Source: Propionivibrio limicola
GTDB taxonomy: Bacteria > Pseudomonadota > Gammaproteobacteria > Burkholderiales > Rhodocyclaceae
Direction of reading: 5' to 3'
Length of the DNA stretch: 64,000 nucleotides
Assembly: GCF_009469695.1 (NCBI RefSeq)
Contig: NZ_SSSR01000014.1
Coordinates: forward strand, 1 to 64,000
The notes under the pieces: generated by a model
What the model was told of the DNA's origin: nothing
The model's input: the letters and a program-made list of their open reading frames with translations, nothing else
The model's database searches: none
Shown here: positions 28,426 through 36,637 of the stretch, in pieces
How positions within the stretch are numbered: the stretch's first letter is position 1
How the letters are laid out: each line of letters opens with the position of its first letter
Translations under genes and position numbers: made by a program

Positions 28426-29310
28426 TTAGACCGTCTCGAAGCGGATGCCGCCCCGTCGCTCGTTGCGGAAAAGGCGGCCGGGGAGGATGAAGCCGTGGCC
28501 TTCGAGGACGGCGGTGCGGCGTTTGATGATCGTCTCGACGCCGGCGTCGGTGACGATTGTGGTGCCGTTGGTGCTGGTATCCGAGAGCACGATCCGCCCG
28601 GGATGCACTTCGATCAGGCAGTGGTTGCGCGAAACGTGGTCGTCGACGACGACAAGATCGTTGGCCGGGTCGCGCCCGATCGTGGCGACCGGATGGTGGA
28701 GTGACAACTGGAGGCTTTTGAGTCCGAGCGTCAGCCGGATGCTCGGGCCGCCGGCGAGCGGCATCACGCTTGAGGGGAAGAAGGATTCGCCGCCGTAGCG
28801 TCCGTTGGGAAGCTCGGCCCGCCAGTCGGCCTGGAGGGCTGGAACTGCGAATCGCGGCGTGATGAGCGGGCGGGTCATTTCCCGCAGGTCGTCGGAGAGC
28901 ATTTCGGCCAGCCGGTCGGAAACGACAATCCCGTCATCGATGGCGGCGAGGCGAGCGGTTGTGCCGCGTGCGTCCTCGTCGCCGTCGTTGGAGCGCTGGT
29001 GGGCGATTTCGCAGTGGAGGCCGATGCGTAGGGCCAACGTCTGCCCTGAAACGTGCGGCAAAACCGAGCAGCGTTTCTGCATTTCGCGGGCGGCGAGCAG
29101 GGCACTGTCGGCCGAGGAAAAGACGGCGAGGCGACTGTGCCCGGAACGCTCGCTGATCTGGCCGTTGTTTGCCGCGACAACACGCTCGATGCGGTTCAGG
29201 CGGCGGTCGATGGGGTGCCCGGCTTTTTCGTCATCGAACGCCGTATCGCTCGTGCCGCCGTCCCGTCGGACTTCGGCGTAGAGAAGCATGGTGGTGCGCG
29301 CACGGTTCAT
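28426..29310 (-). CDS. FHA-domain protein with degenerate class III cyclase-like N-terminus
   Basis: A 294-residue cytoplasmic protein. The C-terminal FHA domain is clear: ATIGRDPANDLVVVDDHVSR with NHCLIEVH and DTSTNGTTI, the phosphothreonine-binding loops. The N-terminal 140 residues resemble class III adenylate/guanylate cyclase domains in outline (LLYAEVRRDG, SGHSRLAVFSSADSALLAAR, LALRIGLHCEIAH, TARLAAIDDGIVVSDRLAEM), but the metal-binding Asp pair is replaced (E in LYAEV; SGHS in place of GDG), so it is probably not a cyclase. It may be a phosphopeptide-dependent regulator. No kinase gene is adjacent. Start ATG 29310. Confidence 0.75.
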   Translation of the reverse strand: MNRARTTMLLYAEVRRDGGTSDTAFDDEKAGHPIDRRLNRIERVVAANNGQISERSGHSRLAVFSSADSALLAAREMQKRCSVLPHVSGQTLALRIGLHCEIAHQRSNDGDEDARGTTARLAAIDDGIVVSDRLAEMLSDDLREMTRPLITPRFAVPALQADWRAELPNGRYGGESFFPSSVMPLAGGPSIRLTLGLKSLQLSLHHPVATIGRDPANDLVVVDDHVSRNHCLIEVHPGRIVLSDTSTNGTTIVTDAGVETIIKRRTAVLEGHGFILPGRLFRNERRGGIRFETV

Positions 29311-29396
29311 GGCTGATCTGTTGGCTGTAATGCTTCAATCATATTTGACTCGTCCGCTTTCATGATAGTTGGCGATTCGCGGCTTTTCTCCGGAAA

Positions 29397-30344
29397 TTAC
29401 GGCGTGTGGAGCCGCCCTTGCCAGGTGTCGCGCGCTTGCAGGCGCGCATCGAGCAGTGCCGGGAAGCGCGAGAGGCGCATGCCCCAGTCGGGCGAGACGC
29501 GCAGCTCGGGCGGGACTTCGCTGCCCAGGCGCTGGATCTTGATGTGGGGCGGCAGGTGTTCGAGAACGTCGATGACGGCGTCGAGGTAGCCTTCCGGGGC
29601 GAGCAGCGGCACGCTTTCCGGCGCGGCGCGGTACTGGTTGGCCAGCCGCGTGCCGCGCACGATCTGCAGCTGGTGGAATTTCAGGGCGTCGATCGGCAGT
29701 TGCGCCAGTGCCTTGGCGCCGTCGATGAGGCTCGCGCGTGTTTCGAGCGGCAGACCGAGCAGCAGGTGGCCGGTGATGAACAGGCCGCGCCGGGCGGCGC
29801 GTCGGATGGCGTCCTGCGTGCAGGCGAAATCGTGGCCGCGCAGGCATTCGCGCAACACGGCATCGCTGCACGATTCGATGCCGATTTCGAGTTCCACCAG
29901 CGTGCGTTCGGCGAGTTCCTGCAGGTAGTCGAGCGTTTCGTCGGGCAGGCAGTCCGGGCGGGTGCCGATGACGAGGCCGCGGATGTCCGGATGGCCCAGC
30001 GCGACGGCGTAGATTTTCTTCAGCTGGTCGAGATCGGCGTAGGTGTTGGAATAGCTCTGGAAGTAGGCGAGGAAACCCTTGTTTTCCGGGTAGCGCCGGC
30101 GCATGAAGGCGAGGCCGGTGTCGATCTGCCGCTCGATCTCGCGCTGTTCGCGCAGGTAGCTTGGCGTGAAGCCCTCGTTGTTGCAGAACGAGCAGCCGCC
30201 GACGCCAAGCTTGCCGTCGCGGTTCGGGCAGGTGAAGCCGGCGTCGATCGAAATCTTTTGCAGGCGCCCGCCGTGTTCCTGTTTAACCCAGTCGTTGTAG
30301 GCGTGGTAGCGGCGGCCGTGGAATTGCAGGGGTTGGGTGGTCAT
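29397..30344 (-). CDS. Radical SAM protein of the TIGR01212/YhcC family
   Basis: A 315-residue radical SAM enzyme. The cluster cysteines are C39, C51 and C54 (CX11CX2C), an unusual spacing that is typical of the YhcC family rather than the canonical CX3CX2C. SAM-binding and TIM-barrel elements follow: TRPDCLPDETLDYL, VELEIGIESCSDAVL and GHLLLGLPLETRASL. The reaction of this family is not established to my knowledge. Start ATG 30344, where family-like MTTQPLQFHGRRYHAYNDWV begins; the upstream extension of the frame is in the sulfate promoter region. It is divergent from sbp. Confidence 0.85.
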   Translation of the reverse strand: MTTQPLQFHGRRYHAYNDWVKQEHGGRLQKISIDAGFTCPNRDGKLGVGGCSFCNNEGFTPSYLREQREIERQIDTGLAFMRRRYPENKGFLAYFQSYSNTYADLDQLKKIYAVALGHPDIRGLVIGTRPDCLPDETLDYLQELAERTLVELEIGIESCSDAVLRECLRGHDFACTQDAIRRAARRGLFITGHLLLGLPLETRASLIDGAKALAQLPIDALKFHQLQIVRGTRLANQYRAAPESVPLLAPEGYLDAVIDVLEHLPPHIKIQRLGSEVPPELRVSPDWGMRLSRFPALLDARLQARDTWQGRLHTP

Positions 30345-30477
30345 GGAGTGTTCGCGGAAGCCTTGGTTGTCCGTGGACCGGACGAGGGGGCGAAAGTTTA
30401 CGCGATTTGCCGGCGGTTTCGCTAAATCGTCCTTGGGTATATAGGTTTTTATGGAATAAACAAATAAATAAATAGAC

Positions 30478-30506
30478 TTTGTGGTTCTATGTCGGCTGTC
30501 TATAGT
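30478..30506 (+). promoter_or_regulatory. Candidate promoter of the sulfate uptake operon
   Basis: TTTGTG (30478-30483) or TTGTGG (30479-30484) and TATAGT (30501-30506) are spaced 16-17 bases and lie 54 bases before the sbp ATG. The region upstream (about 30440-30478) is strikingly A/T-rich with repeated AAATA, as expected for a CysB-type activator site; CysB binding is inference. Confidence 0.5.
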
Positions 30507-30559
30507 GAGGGCGTTGCTGTTCAAGACCGAACGGCGGAGTTTCTTGAGGAGAAAGAGAA

Positions 30560-31567
30560 ATGTCACGATTGCTTCGACAGTTGTTCCTGAGCGTGGTAGC
30601 GGCGGGGGCCGTGGCCGTTTCGCCGGCGTTTGCCCAAGCGAGTTTGCTCAACGTTTCTTACGACGTGGCCCGCGATTTTTATAAGGATTACAACCCGCTA
30701 TTCCAGAAGCACTGGAAAGCCAAGTCCGGCGAGTCGGTCGAGCTCAAGCAGTCGCATGCCGGTTCGAGCAAGCAGGTGCGCGCTGTGGCCGACGGGCTGG
30801 AAGCGGATGTGGTGACGATGAACCAGGCCTCCGACGTCGACTTCCTCGTCGAGAAAGGCCTGGTGGCCAAGGATTACGCGAAGAAATTCCCGACCAATGC
30901 GTCGCCCTACACCTCGACGATGGTTTTCATCGTGCGCAAGGGCAACCCGAAGGGGCTGAAGGACTGGTCTGATCTGGCGAAACCCGGCGTGCAGGTGATC
31001 CTGCCGCACCCGAAGAACACCGGGAACGGTCGTTACTCCTATCTGGCCGCGTGGGGCTACGCGCTCAAGCAGCCGGGCGGTAGTGATAAGACGGCGCAGG
31101 AATTCGTCGGCAAGTTGCTGAAGAATGCGCCGCTGTTCGCCTCCGGCGGGCGTGATGCGACGACGACCTTCATGCAGCGCAAGATCGGTGACGTGCTCGT
31201 TTCCTTCGAGAGCGAGGCCGAGCTGATCGCCAAGGAGTTTGGCAAGGGCGGGTTCGACGTCGTCTATCCGTCGCTGTCGATCCTGACCGAGTTCCCGGTC
31301 GCCATCGTCGAAAAGACGGTGGACAAGAAGGGAACGCGCAAGCAGGCGCAGGCGTATCTCGAATACCTGTGGTCGAAGGATGGCCAGGAAAACGCCGCGC
31401 AGAACTACCTGCGGCCGCGCGATGCCGAGGTGCTCAAGAAGTACGCGGCGCAATTCCCGGCGATCAAGACCTTTAGCGTCGATGAAGTGTTCGGTGGCTG
31501 GAGCAAGGCCTTCCCGGCGCACTTCAAGGATGGCGGAACGTTCGACCAGATCTATCTGGCCAAGTGA
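30560..31567 (+). CDS. sbp: Periplasmic sulfate-binding protein
   Basis: A 335-residue solute-binding protein for the sulfate/thiosulfate ABC transporter. A Sec signal peptide of about 25 residues ends AFAQA, then LLNVSYDVARDFYKDYNPLF, the Sbp-type N-terminus, SHAGSSKQ and the ligand-loop PHPKNTGNGRY. Sbp and CysP are close paralogues; with no second binding protein here the Sbp assignment is preferred. AGGAG lies 9 bases before the ATG. The transporter genes follow across a long dyad repeat at 31590-31710. Confidence 0.93.
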   Translation: MSRLLRQLFLSVVAAGAVAVSPAFAQASLLNVSYDVARDFYKDYNPLFQKHWKAKSGESVELKQSHAGSSKQVRAVADGLEADVVTMNQASDVDFLVEKGLVAKDYAKKFPTNASPYTSTMVFIVRKGNPKGLKDWSDLAKPGVQVILPHPKNTGNGRYSYLAAWGYALKQPGGSDKTAQEFVGKLLKNAPLFASGGRDATTTFMQRKIGDVLVSFESEAELIAKEFGKGGFDVVYPSLSILTEFPVAIVEKTVDKKGTRKQAQAYLEYLWSKDGQENAAQNYLRPRDAEVLKKYAAQFPAIKTFSVDEVFGGWSKAFPAHFKDGGTFDQIYLAK

Positions 31568-31589
31568 ATACGATCTGAAAACCGTATCA

Positions 31590-31710
31590 ACCACAGAGGC
31601 ACGGAGGCACGGAGGCACGGAGGTTGCGCAGAAGGTGGAGAGCGAGTTTTTTGGTAACAGAAGGCTCTCCATCTCTTCTCTGTGCCTCTGTGTCTCTGTG
31701 TCTCTGTGGT
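31590..31710. repeat. Dyad repeat element, ACCACAGAG...CTCTGTGGT type
   Basis: A 121-base inverted repeat between sbp and cysT. The left arm (31590-31622) has three tandem GAGGCACG units; the right arm (31678-31710) has the complementary CTCTGTGTC units, ending in CTCTGTGGT. Inside, GGAGAGC (31637-31643) pairs with GCTCTCC (31664-31670). It resembles, more loosely, the copies at 15100 and 21559. As RNA it could form one very long hairpin between two genes of an operon. Confidence 0.85.
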
Positions 31711-31727
31711 GAAAAGGGGTTTTTTCT

Positions 31728-32558
31728 ATGAAACGCGTGCTTCCCGGCTTTGGCCTCTCGCTCGGCTTCACGCTGGTTTATCTGTCGCTGCTGATCCTGC
31801 TGCCGCTGTCGGGGCTGGTGTTCAAGGCGAGTACTTTGAGCTTCGAGCAGTTCTGGTCGATTGCGACCGGCGAGCGGGCGCTGGCGGCGTACCGCGTGAC
31901 CTTTGGCGCGTCGCTGCTGGCGGCGCTGATCAACGCTTTTTTTGGCCTCGTGGTGGCCTGGGTGCTGGTGCGCTATCCGTTCCCCGGCAAGCGCTTTGTC
32001 GATTCGCTCGTTGATCTGCCGTTCGCGTTGCCGACGTCGGTGGCGGGTATCACGCTGGCGACGCTCTATGCCGGTAACGGCTGGATCGGCCGCCATCTCG
32101 AACCGCTCGGACTGAAGGTGGCGTTCACGCCGCTCGGCATCGTCGTGGCGCTGACTTTCATCAGCCTGCCGTTCGTCGTGCGCACGTTGCAGCCGGTGAT
32201 CGAGGATATCGAGCCGGAAATCGAGGAAGCGGCGGCGTCGCTCGGCGCTTCGCGGTTCCAGACCTTTTTCCGCGTGCTGTTGCCGGGCATCTTTCCGGCG
32301 CTGCTGACCGGTTTCACGCTGGCGTTCTCCCGCGCCATCGGCGAATACGGTTCGGTCATCTTCATCGCCGGCAACATGCCGTTGATTTCCGAAATCACGC
32401 CGCTGCTCATCATCTCCAAGCTTGAGCAGTACGACGTGGTCGGGGCGACGGCGCTGGCGTGCGTGATGCTGGCGATTTCCTTTGTCTTGTTGTTGGCCGT
32501 CAATGCGTTGCAGTGGTGGTCTGCCAATCGTCATCAATCTCGGAGGACGGGCGCATGA
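31728..32558 (+). CDS. cysT: Sulfate/thiosulfate ABC transporter permease CysT (CysU)
   Basis: A 276-residue inner-membrane permease. About six transmembrane segments flank the cytoplasmic EAA loop that contacts CysA (EIEEAAASLGASRFQTFFRV). The N-terminus MKRVLPGFGLSLGFTLVYLS and the LPTSVAGITLATLYA segment are those of CysT. The stop overlaps the cysW start by 4 bases. The start lies 17 bases after the dyad repeat, so the repeat may influence its translation. Confidence 0.93.
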   Translation: MKRVLPGFGLSLGFTLVYLSLLILLPLSGLVFKASTLSFEQFWSIATGERALAAYRVTFGASLLAALINAFFGLVVAWVLVRYPFPGKRFVDSLVDLPFALPTSVAGITLATLYAGNGWIGRHLEPLGLKVAFTPLGIVVALTFISLPFVVRTLQPVIEDIEPEIEEAAASLGASRFQTFFRVLLPGIFPALLTGFTLAFSRAIGEYGSVIFIAGNMPLISEITPLLIISKLEQYDVVGATALACVMLAISFVLLLAVNALQWWSANRHQSRRTGA

Positions 32559-33430
32559 GTTCGTATGTGGCGAGAAAGGCCAACGCCGAGCCGCGCTGGG
32601 TGCGGTTGTCGCTGACCGGCATCGGTCTCGGATTTCTCTTTTTCTTTCTGGCGCTGCCGCTGGTCGCTGTTTTTGCCGAGGCTTTTTCCGGCGGCTGGGG
32701 GGCGTATCTGGAGGCGCTCCAGCATCCGGAGGCGCTGTCGGCGATTGCGCTGACGGTGTTGATCGCCGTCGTCGTGCTGCCGTTCAACATCGCCTTCGGC
32801 GTGGCGGCCGCGTGGGCCATCGCGCGCTTCGACTTTCGCGGCAAGAGCCTCTTGATCACGTTGATCGACCTGCCGTTTGCCGTGTCGCCGGTCGTCGTCG
32901 GTCTCGTTTCCTTGCTGATTTTCGGCGCGCAGGGCGTGTTCGGGCCGTGGCTGGCGGCGCACGGCATCAAGATCGTCTTCGCCCTGCCGGGCATGATCCT
33001 CGTCACCCTGTTCATCACCTTCCCGTTCGTCGCCCGCGAGCTGATTCCGCTCATGCAGGCGCAGGGGCGGGACGAGGAGGAAGCCGCCGTGTCGCTCGGC
33101 GCTTCCGGTTGGCAGATGTTCTTCCGCGTCACGCTGCCGAACATCAAGTGGGGCCTGCTCTACGGCGTCATTCTCGCCAACGCCCGGGCGATGGGCGAGT
33201 TCGGTGCGGTGTCGGTGGTCTCCGGCCATATTCGCGGCGAGACGAACACGCTGCCGCTCTACGTCGAGATCATTTACAACGAATACAACGCGATCGGCGC
33301 CTTTGGCGCGGCCTCGGTGCTCGCCCTGCTGGCGCTGGTGACGCTGGTCGCCAAGACGCTGGTCGAATGGCGGATGCGCCAGGAAACCGAAATGCTCGAG
33401 GCGGGATTGCCGCCGGAGAAGACGAGCTGA
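32555..33430 (+). CDS. cysW: Sulfate/thiosulfate ABC transporter permease CysW
   Basis: A 291-residue permease, the second membrane subunit. About six transmembrane helices; the EAA loop reads EEEAAVSLGASGWQMFFRVT, and ANARAMGEFGAVSVVSGHIR follows, the CysW signature. ATG 32555 is preceded by GGAGGA. Overlaps cysT by 4 bases and is followed by cysA 34 bases later. Confidence 0.93.
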   Translation: MSSYVARKANAEPRWVRLSLTGIGLGFLFFFLALPLVAVFAEAFSGGWGAYLEALQHPEALSAIALTVLIAVVVLPFNIAFGVAAAWAIARFDFRGKSLLITLIDLPFAVSPVVVGLVSLLIFGAQGVFGPWLAAHGIKIVFALPGMILVTLFITFPFVARELIPLMQAQGRDEEEAAVSLGASGWQMFFRVTLPNIKWGLLYGVILANARAMGEFGAVSVVSGHIRGETNTLPLYVEIIYNEYNAIGAFGAASVLALLALVTLVAKTLVEWRMRQETEMLEAGLPPEKTS

Positions 33431-33464
33431 ACCGCAATGAACGCGAATTGAAGGGTGCCTATCC

Positions 33465-34541
33465 ATGAGTATCGAAATTCAGAATATCGGCAAGCGCTTC
33501 GGCAACTTCGTCGCGCTCGACAACATCAATCTGACGATTCCGACCGGCGAGCTGGTCGCGCTGCTCGGCCCGTCCGGCTGCGGCAAGACGACGCTCTTGC
33601 GCATCATCGCCGGCATGGAGTCGGCCGATGAAGGCGTGGTCAAATTCGGCGGCGAGGAGGCGACGCACCTGCATGCGCGTGACCGCCAGGTTGGGTTCGT
33701 CTTCCAGCATTACGCGCTGTTCCGCCACATGTCGGTGTTCGAGAACGTCGCCTTCGGCCTGCGCGTCAAGCCGAAGCACGAGCGTCCGTCGGAAGCCGAG
33801 ATTCGCCGCCGCGTGCTCGATTTGCTGAAGCTCGTGCAACTCGACTGGCTGGCCGACCGTTATCCGTCGCAGCTCTCCGGCGGGCAGCGGCAGCGCATCG
33901 CGCTCGCCCGGGCGCTGGCCGTTGAACCGAAAGTGTTGCTGCTCGACGAGCCGTTCGGCGCGCTCGATACCAAGGTGCGCAAGGAACTGCGCCGCTGGTT
34001 GCGCCGACTGCACGACGAAATGCACATCTCCAGCGTGTTCGTCACGCACGATCAGGAGGAGGCACTCGAAGTGGCCGATCGCGTCGTGGTTATGAACCAC
34101 GGCAAGGTCGAGCAGATCGGTACGCCCGACGAGGTGTATTCCAACCCGGCGTCGCCGTTCGTCTATCAGTTCCTCGGCAACGTGAATGTCTTTCACAGCC
34201 GGGTGCATGGTGCGTGGGCCAATGTCGGTGCGGATTCGGCCGAAGGCGTGCCACCGAAGGGCAAGGAAGCGCTGGCGTTCGTCCGGCCGCACGATATCGA
34301 CATCGAGCACACGCCGGTCGCCGGTGGCATCGAGGCAACGGTGCAGGACGTGCATGCGATCGGGCCGATGGTGCGTGTCGAACTGGCGCATGCCTCCGAA
34401 CTGATCGAAGTCGAACTGACACGCGAGCGGGCCAACGTGCTGCAACTGGCGAAAGGCCAGTGCGTCTGGCTCAAGCCGCGTCAGGTCAAGGTATTCAGCG
34501 TGCCGGAAGTGCCGCTCGAAGAGGGCGGTTCCGGCATCTGA
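33465..34541 (+). CDS. cysA: Sulfate/thiosulfate ABC transporter ATPase CysA
   Basis: A 358-residue ATPase. Walker [10 protein letters not shown] (about residue 36), Q-loop FVFQHYALF, signature LSGGQRQRI, Walker [13 protein letters not shown] and the switch His in [11 protein letters not shown] are all intact; a C-terminal TOBE-like regulatory domain (residues about 240-350) completes the CysA type. With sbp, cysT and cysW it makes a full sulfate/thiosulfate importer feeding assimilatory sulfate reduction, whose genes are not in this window. Converges on the OmpA-like lipoprotein gene. Confidence 0.94.
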   Translation: MSIEIQNIGKRFGNFVALDNINLTIPTGELVALLGPSGCGKTTLLRIIAGMESADEGVVKFGGEEATHLHARDRQVGFVFQHYALFRHMSVFENVAFGLRVKPKHERPSEAEIRRRVLDLLKLVQLDWLADRYPSQLSGGQRQRIALARALAVEPKVLLLDEPFGALDTKVRKELRRWLRRLHDEMHISSVFVTHDQEEALEVADRVVVMNHGKVEQIGTPDEVYSNPASPFVYQFLGNVNVFHSRVHGAWANVGADSAEGVPPKGKEALAFVRPHDIDIEHTPVAGGIEATVQDVHAIGPMVRVELAHASELIEVELTRERANVLQLAKGQCVWLKPRQVKVFSVPEVPLEEGGSGI

Positions 34542-34578
34542 GTGTCTGTCGCCGCGCCGGGCGGCTCGGCGATGTTCG

Positions 34579-35112
34579 CTACTCCGTCGAGTAGTCGAGA
34601 TCGACCCGCCGCATCTTGGCGCGGCATTCGGCCGAACGGCAGGCTTTCGGGACTTTTTCGCTGCCGGCGCTGTAGCGGCGAATCTGGCGCGCGGGGACGC
34701 CGTAGGAACGCAGCAGGCGTTCGACCGCCAGCGTCCGTTGCTCGGCGATCGCCAGATTGTAGTTGCGGCTGCCTTGGTCGTCGGTGTGGCCGGTCAGTGT
34801 GACGATGATTCCCGGGGCCTCCTTGATCCGTGCTGCATGGCGTTGCAGTTTTTCCTTGCCCGCGTCATTGACGAGGGTGACGGCTGACGGGAAAAAAATG
34901 GCACCGTCTTCATCGATGGCGGCGATCGTTTTTGCTTCATCGCGTGGCGAGGTGGGCGATTGCGTTCGGGTTGGCCGGCGTGTCGCTTCTGTCTCGATAG
35001 CGGGCGATGCGTCGGCTGCTTCGTCGGTCGGCAGGCTTGTGCAGCCAGCAGCAAGCAGCGTGACGTGTGTTAGCAGGATGGTCAGTAGAGTCGTTGGGTG
35101 CGAGCGTGTCAT
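34579..35112 (-). CDS. OmpA-like peptidoglycan-associated lipoprotein
   Basis: A 177-residue lipoprotein. Signal peptide with lipobox LLAAGC (Cys at about 24), a flexible Thr/Pro/Asp-rich linker to about residue 65, then an OmpA C-terminal domain: VTLTGHTDDQGSRNYNLAIA with QRTLAVERLLRSYGVPARQI, which binds peptidoglycan DAP. Probably anchored in the outer membrane. Start ATG 35112 follows GAGG; the frame extends upstream into the MarR gene without features. It lies 10 bases after the MarR regulator on the same strand and may be regulated with it. Confidence 0.82.
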   Translation of the reverse strand: MTRSHPTTLLTILLTHVTLLAAGCTSLPTDEAADASPAIETEATRRPTRTQSPTSPRDEAKTIAAIDEDGAIFFPSAVTLVNDAGKEKLQRHAARIKEAPGIIVTLTGHTDDQGSRNYNLAIAEQRTLAVERLLRSYGVPARQIRRYSAGSEKVPKACRSAECRAKMRRVDLDYSTE

Positions 35113-35122
35113 GGGTGAAACC

Positions 35123-35644
35123 TCATTGCAGTTCATTCTTTTGCGCGGGATCGCGACGGTTTTGCAGCATGTCGGCCAACGGCGTGCGGGCATAGCCTTC
35201 AACGTGGCCGGGCAGATGCTGAATGAGTTCGGATAGATGGGTGTTCAATGTATTTAGCGCGACGAGCGGCATGGTGGCCAGGGCCTCCGGCAGGATCCCC
35301 TCGGCCGGGCCGGGCAGCGCGGCGATGGCTTTTTCGCCGTTCTCGGTCAGGGTGATGCCAACCCGGCGGTGGTCCTTCCCCTGGCGGGCCTTGGTCAGGT
35401 AACCGCGGGTTACCAGTTTGTCCACGAGCAGGCTGCAGGTCGATTGGTGGATGCCCATGCGGCCGGCCAGTTCGGTTATGCCTAGTCCCGGTGTGCGCTG
35501 GGCTTCCTGCAATACCCACATCTGCGAGCCGGGAAGGCCGCAGCTTTCTTCCACCTCCCGGAAATACTGGCGCATTGATCCGTAGATGATGCGAAATTGC
35601 TGGACGATTTCCAGATTCAATTGCGATGAAAGGGCGGCGTTCAT
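35123..35644 (-). CDS. MarR-family transcriptional regulator
   Basis: A 173-residue winged-helix repressor-type protein. The DNA-binding part is GLGITELAGRMGIHQSTCSL followed by VDKLVTRGYLTKARQGKDHR and the wing RRVGITLTENGEKA. Dimerisation helices lie at both ends. It starts 201 bases from the divergent amidotransferase gene; the palindrome at 35712-35736 in that gap fits a MarR operator. It probably controls itself, the OmpA-like lipoprotein and the four-gene operon, in response to a small ligand not identifiable here. Confidence 0.85.
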   Translation of the reverse strand: MNAALSSQLNLEIVQQFRIIYGSMRQYFREVEESCGLPGSQMWVLQEAQRTPGLGITELAGRMGIHQSTCSLLVDKLVTRGYLTKARQGKDHRRVGITLTENGEKAIAALPGPAEGILPEALATMPLVALNTLNTHLSELIQHLPGHVEGYARTPLADMLQNRRDPAQKNELQ

Positions 35645-35711
35645 GGGGTGTCGGCGGGGCGGTTGAGAGGATCTTTTGGGAGATGGATGGGTTGCCTCGT
35701 GTAATCCTGTC

Positions 35712-35736
35712 AATTATATTGTTGTTCAATGTAATT
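35712..35736. promoter_or_regulatory. Putative MarR operator
   Basis: AATTATATTG and CAATGTAATT form an inverted repeat with 9 of 10 matches around a 5-base centre, A/T-rich in a GC-rich genome, between the divergent marR-like gene and the amidotransferase operon. Size and spacing suit a winged-helix dimer. Confidence 0.55.
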
Positions 35737-35845
35737 TGCAGCGAGCAATTTCCGAGCAAGAGGCCCCTGACGGTTGAAGTCCCGTAAATCGTCGGAAGGG
35801 GCTGATTATCCCTTTGATGAACGGGGCCTGTTCCGGGAGGAGGCA

Positions 35846-36637
35846 ATGTCCATCATGAGTCGACGTCCGCTGCGCATCGGGCTTTCCGCGCGCATCTATC
35901 ATCCGCAGGCCGGGGCGACCGGTTTGCAGTCGAAATCCTTGCAGTATCTCGAACAATCCGTGGCGCACTGGGCAATGTCGCGCGATGTGATGGTGTTCAT
36001 GATCCCCGCCGTCAGCGGCGATGCCATCGTGCATCGCAGCTGCATCCGCCTGTCCGATTATCCGCAATATCTCGACGGGCTGATTTTGCAGGGCGGCGCC
36101 GATGTGGCGCCGCAGAGCTATGGCGAGGAGCCGTTGCAGCCGGAATGGAGCGGCGACCGCGTGCGCGATGCCTACGAGATGGAGTTGCTGCACGAATTCA
36201 TGGAGTCGGGCAAGGCCGTGCTCGGCATCTGCCGTGGCGCGCAACTGATCAACGTGGCGTTGGGCGGCACGCTCTATCAGGACATCGCCACCCAGGTCGA
36301 CAAGCCGCTCGTGCATGTCCATGACGATTACGACCGCCACCACCATCCCATTTCCTGGGCGCCCGATTCCGGCCTGGCGCGTCTTTATCCCGATCAGGCG
36401 GGCGGGCGTGTGGTGTCGATCCACCACCAGTCGATCAAGGCGCTCGGGCGTGGCTTGAAGGTCGAGGCGACGAGCGACGAGGACGGGGTGATCGAAGCCG
36501 TCCGGCTCGAAGGCCGGCCGTATGTGCTCGGCTTGCAATGGCACCCGGAGTTCCATCCACCCGGCGCGCCCGATCTGCTCGATTGCACGCCGATTCTCGA
36601 TGAGTTTCTCGGTGCGGCGCGCGGGAGGCGTTGGTGA
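35846..36637 (+). CDS. Class I glutamine amidotransferase / peptidase C26 (PuuD-like)
   Basis: A 263-residue protein of the gamma-glutamyl hydrolase family. The catalytic triad is present: C129 in LGICRGAQ, H233 and E235 in LQWHPEF; an LQGGADVAPQSYGEE segment, shared with PuuD and anthranilate-type amidotransferases, supplies the substrate pocket. Relatives hydrolyse gamma-glutamyl-GABA or related compounds. Start ATG 35846 follows GGGAGGAGG, a strong site. It opens an operon of four overlapping genes; GTGA overlap with the antiporter. The partner genes suggest a role on gamma-glutamyl compounds, not in puu-type putrescine catabolism (no other puu genes). Confidence 0.88.
   Translation: MSIMSRRPLRIGLSARIYHPQAGATGLQSKSLQYLEQSVAHWAMSRDVMVFMIPAVSGDAIVHRSCIRLSDYPQYLDGLILQGGADVAPQSYGEEPLQPEWSGDRVRDAYEMELLHEFMESGKAVLGICRGAQLINVALGGTLYQDIATQVDKPLVHVHDDYDRHHHPISWAPDSGLARLYPDQAGGRVVSIHHQSIKALGRGLKVEATSDEDGVIEAVRLEGRPYVLGLQWHPEFHPPGAPDLLDCTPILDEFLGAARGRRW

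Noticed and set aside
31594..31622. Tandem GAGGCACG units as a CRISPR-like or protein-coding repeat
   Set aside because: Units are 9 bases with no spacers and pair with the arm at 31678-31710, so they belong to a dyad element.
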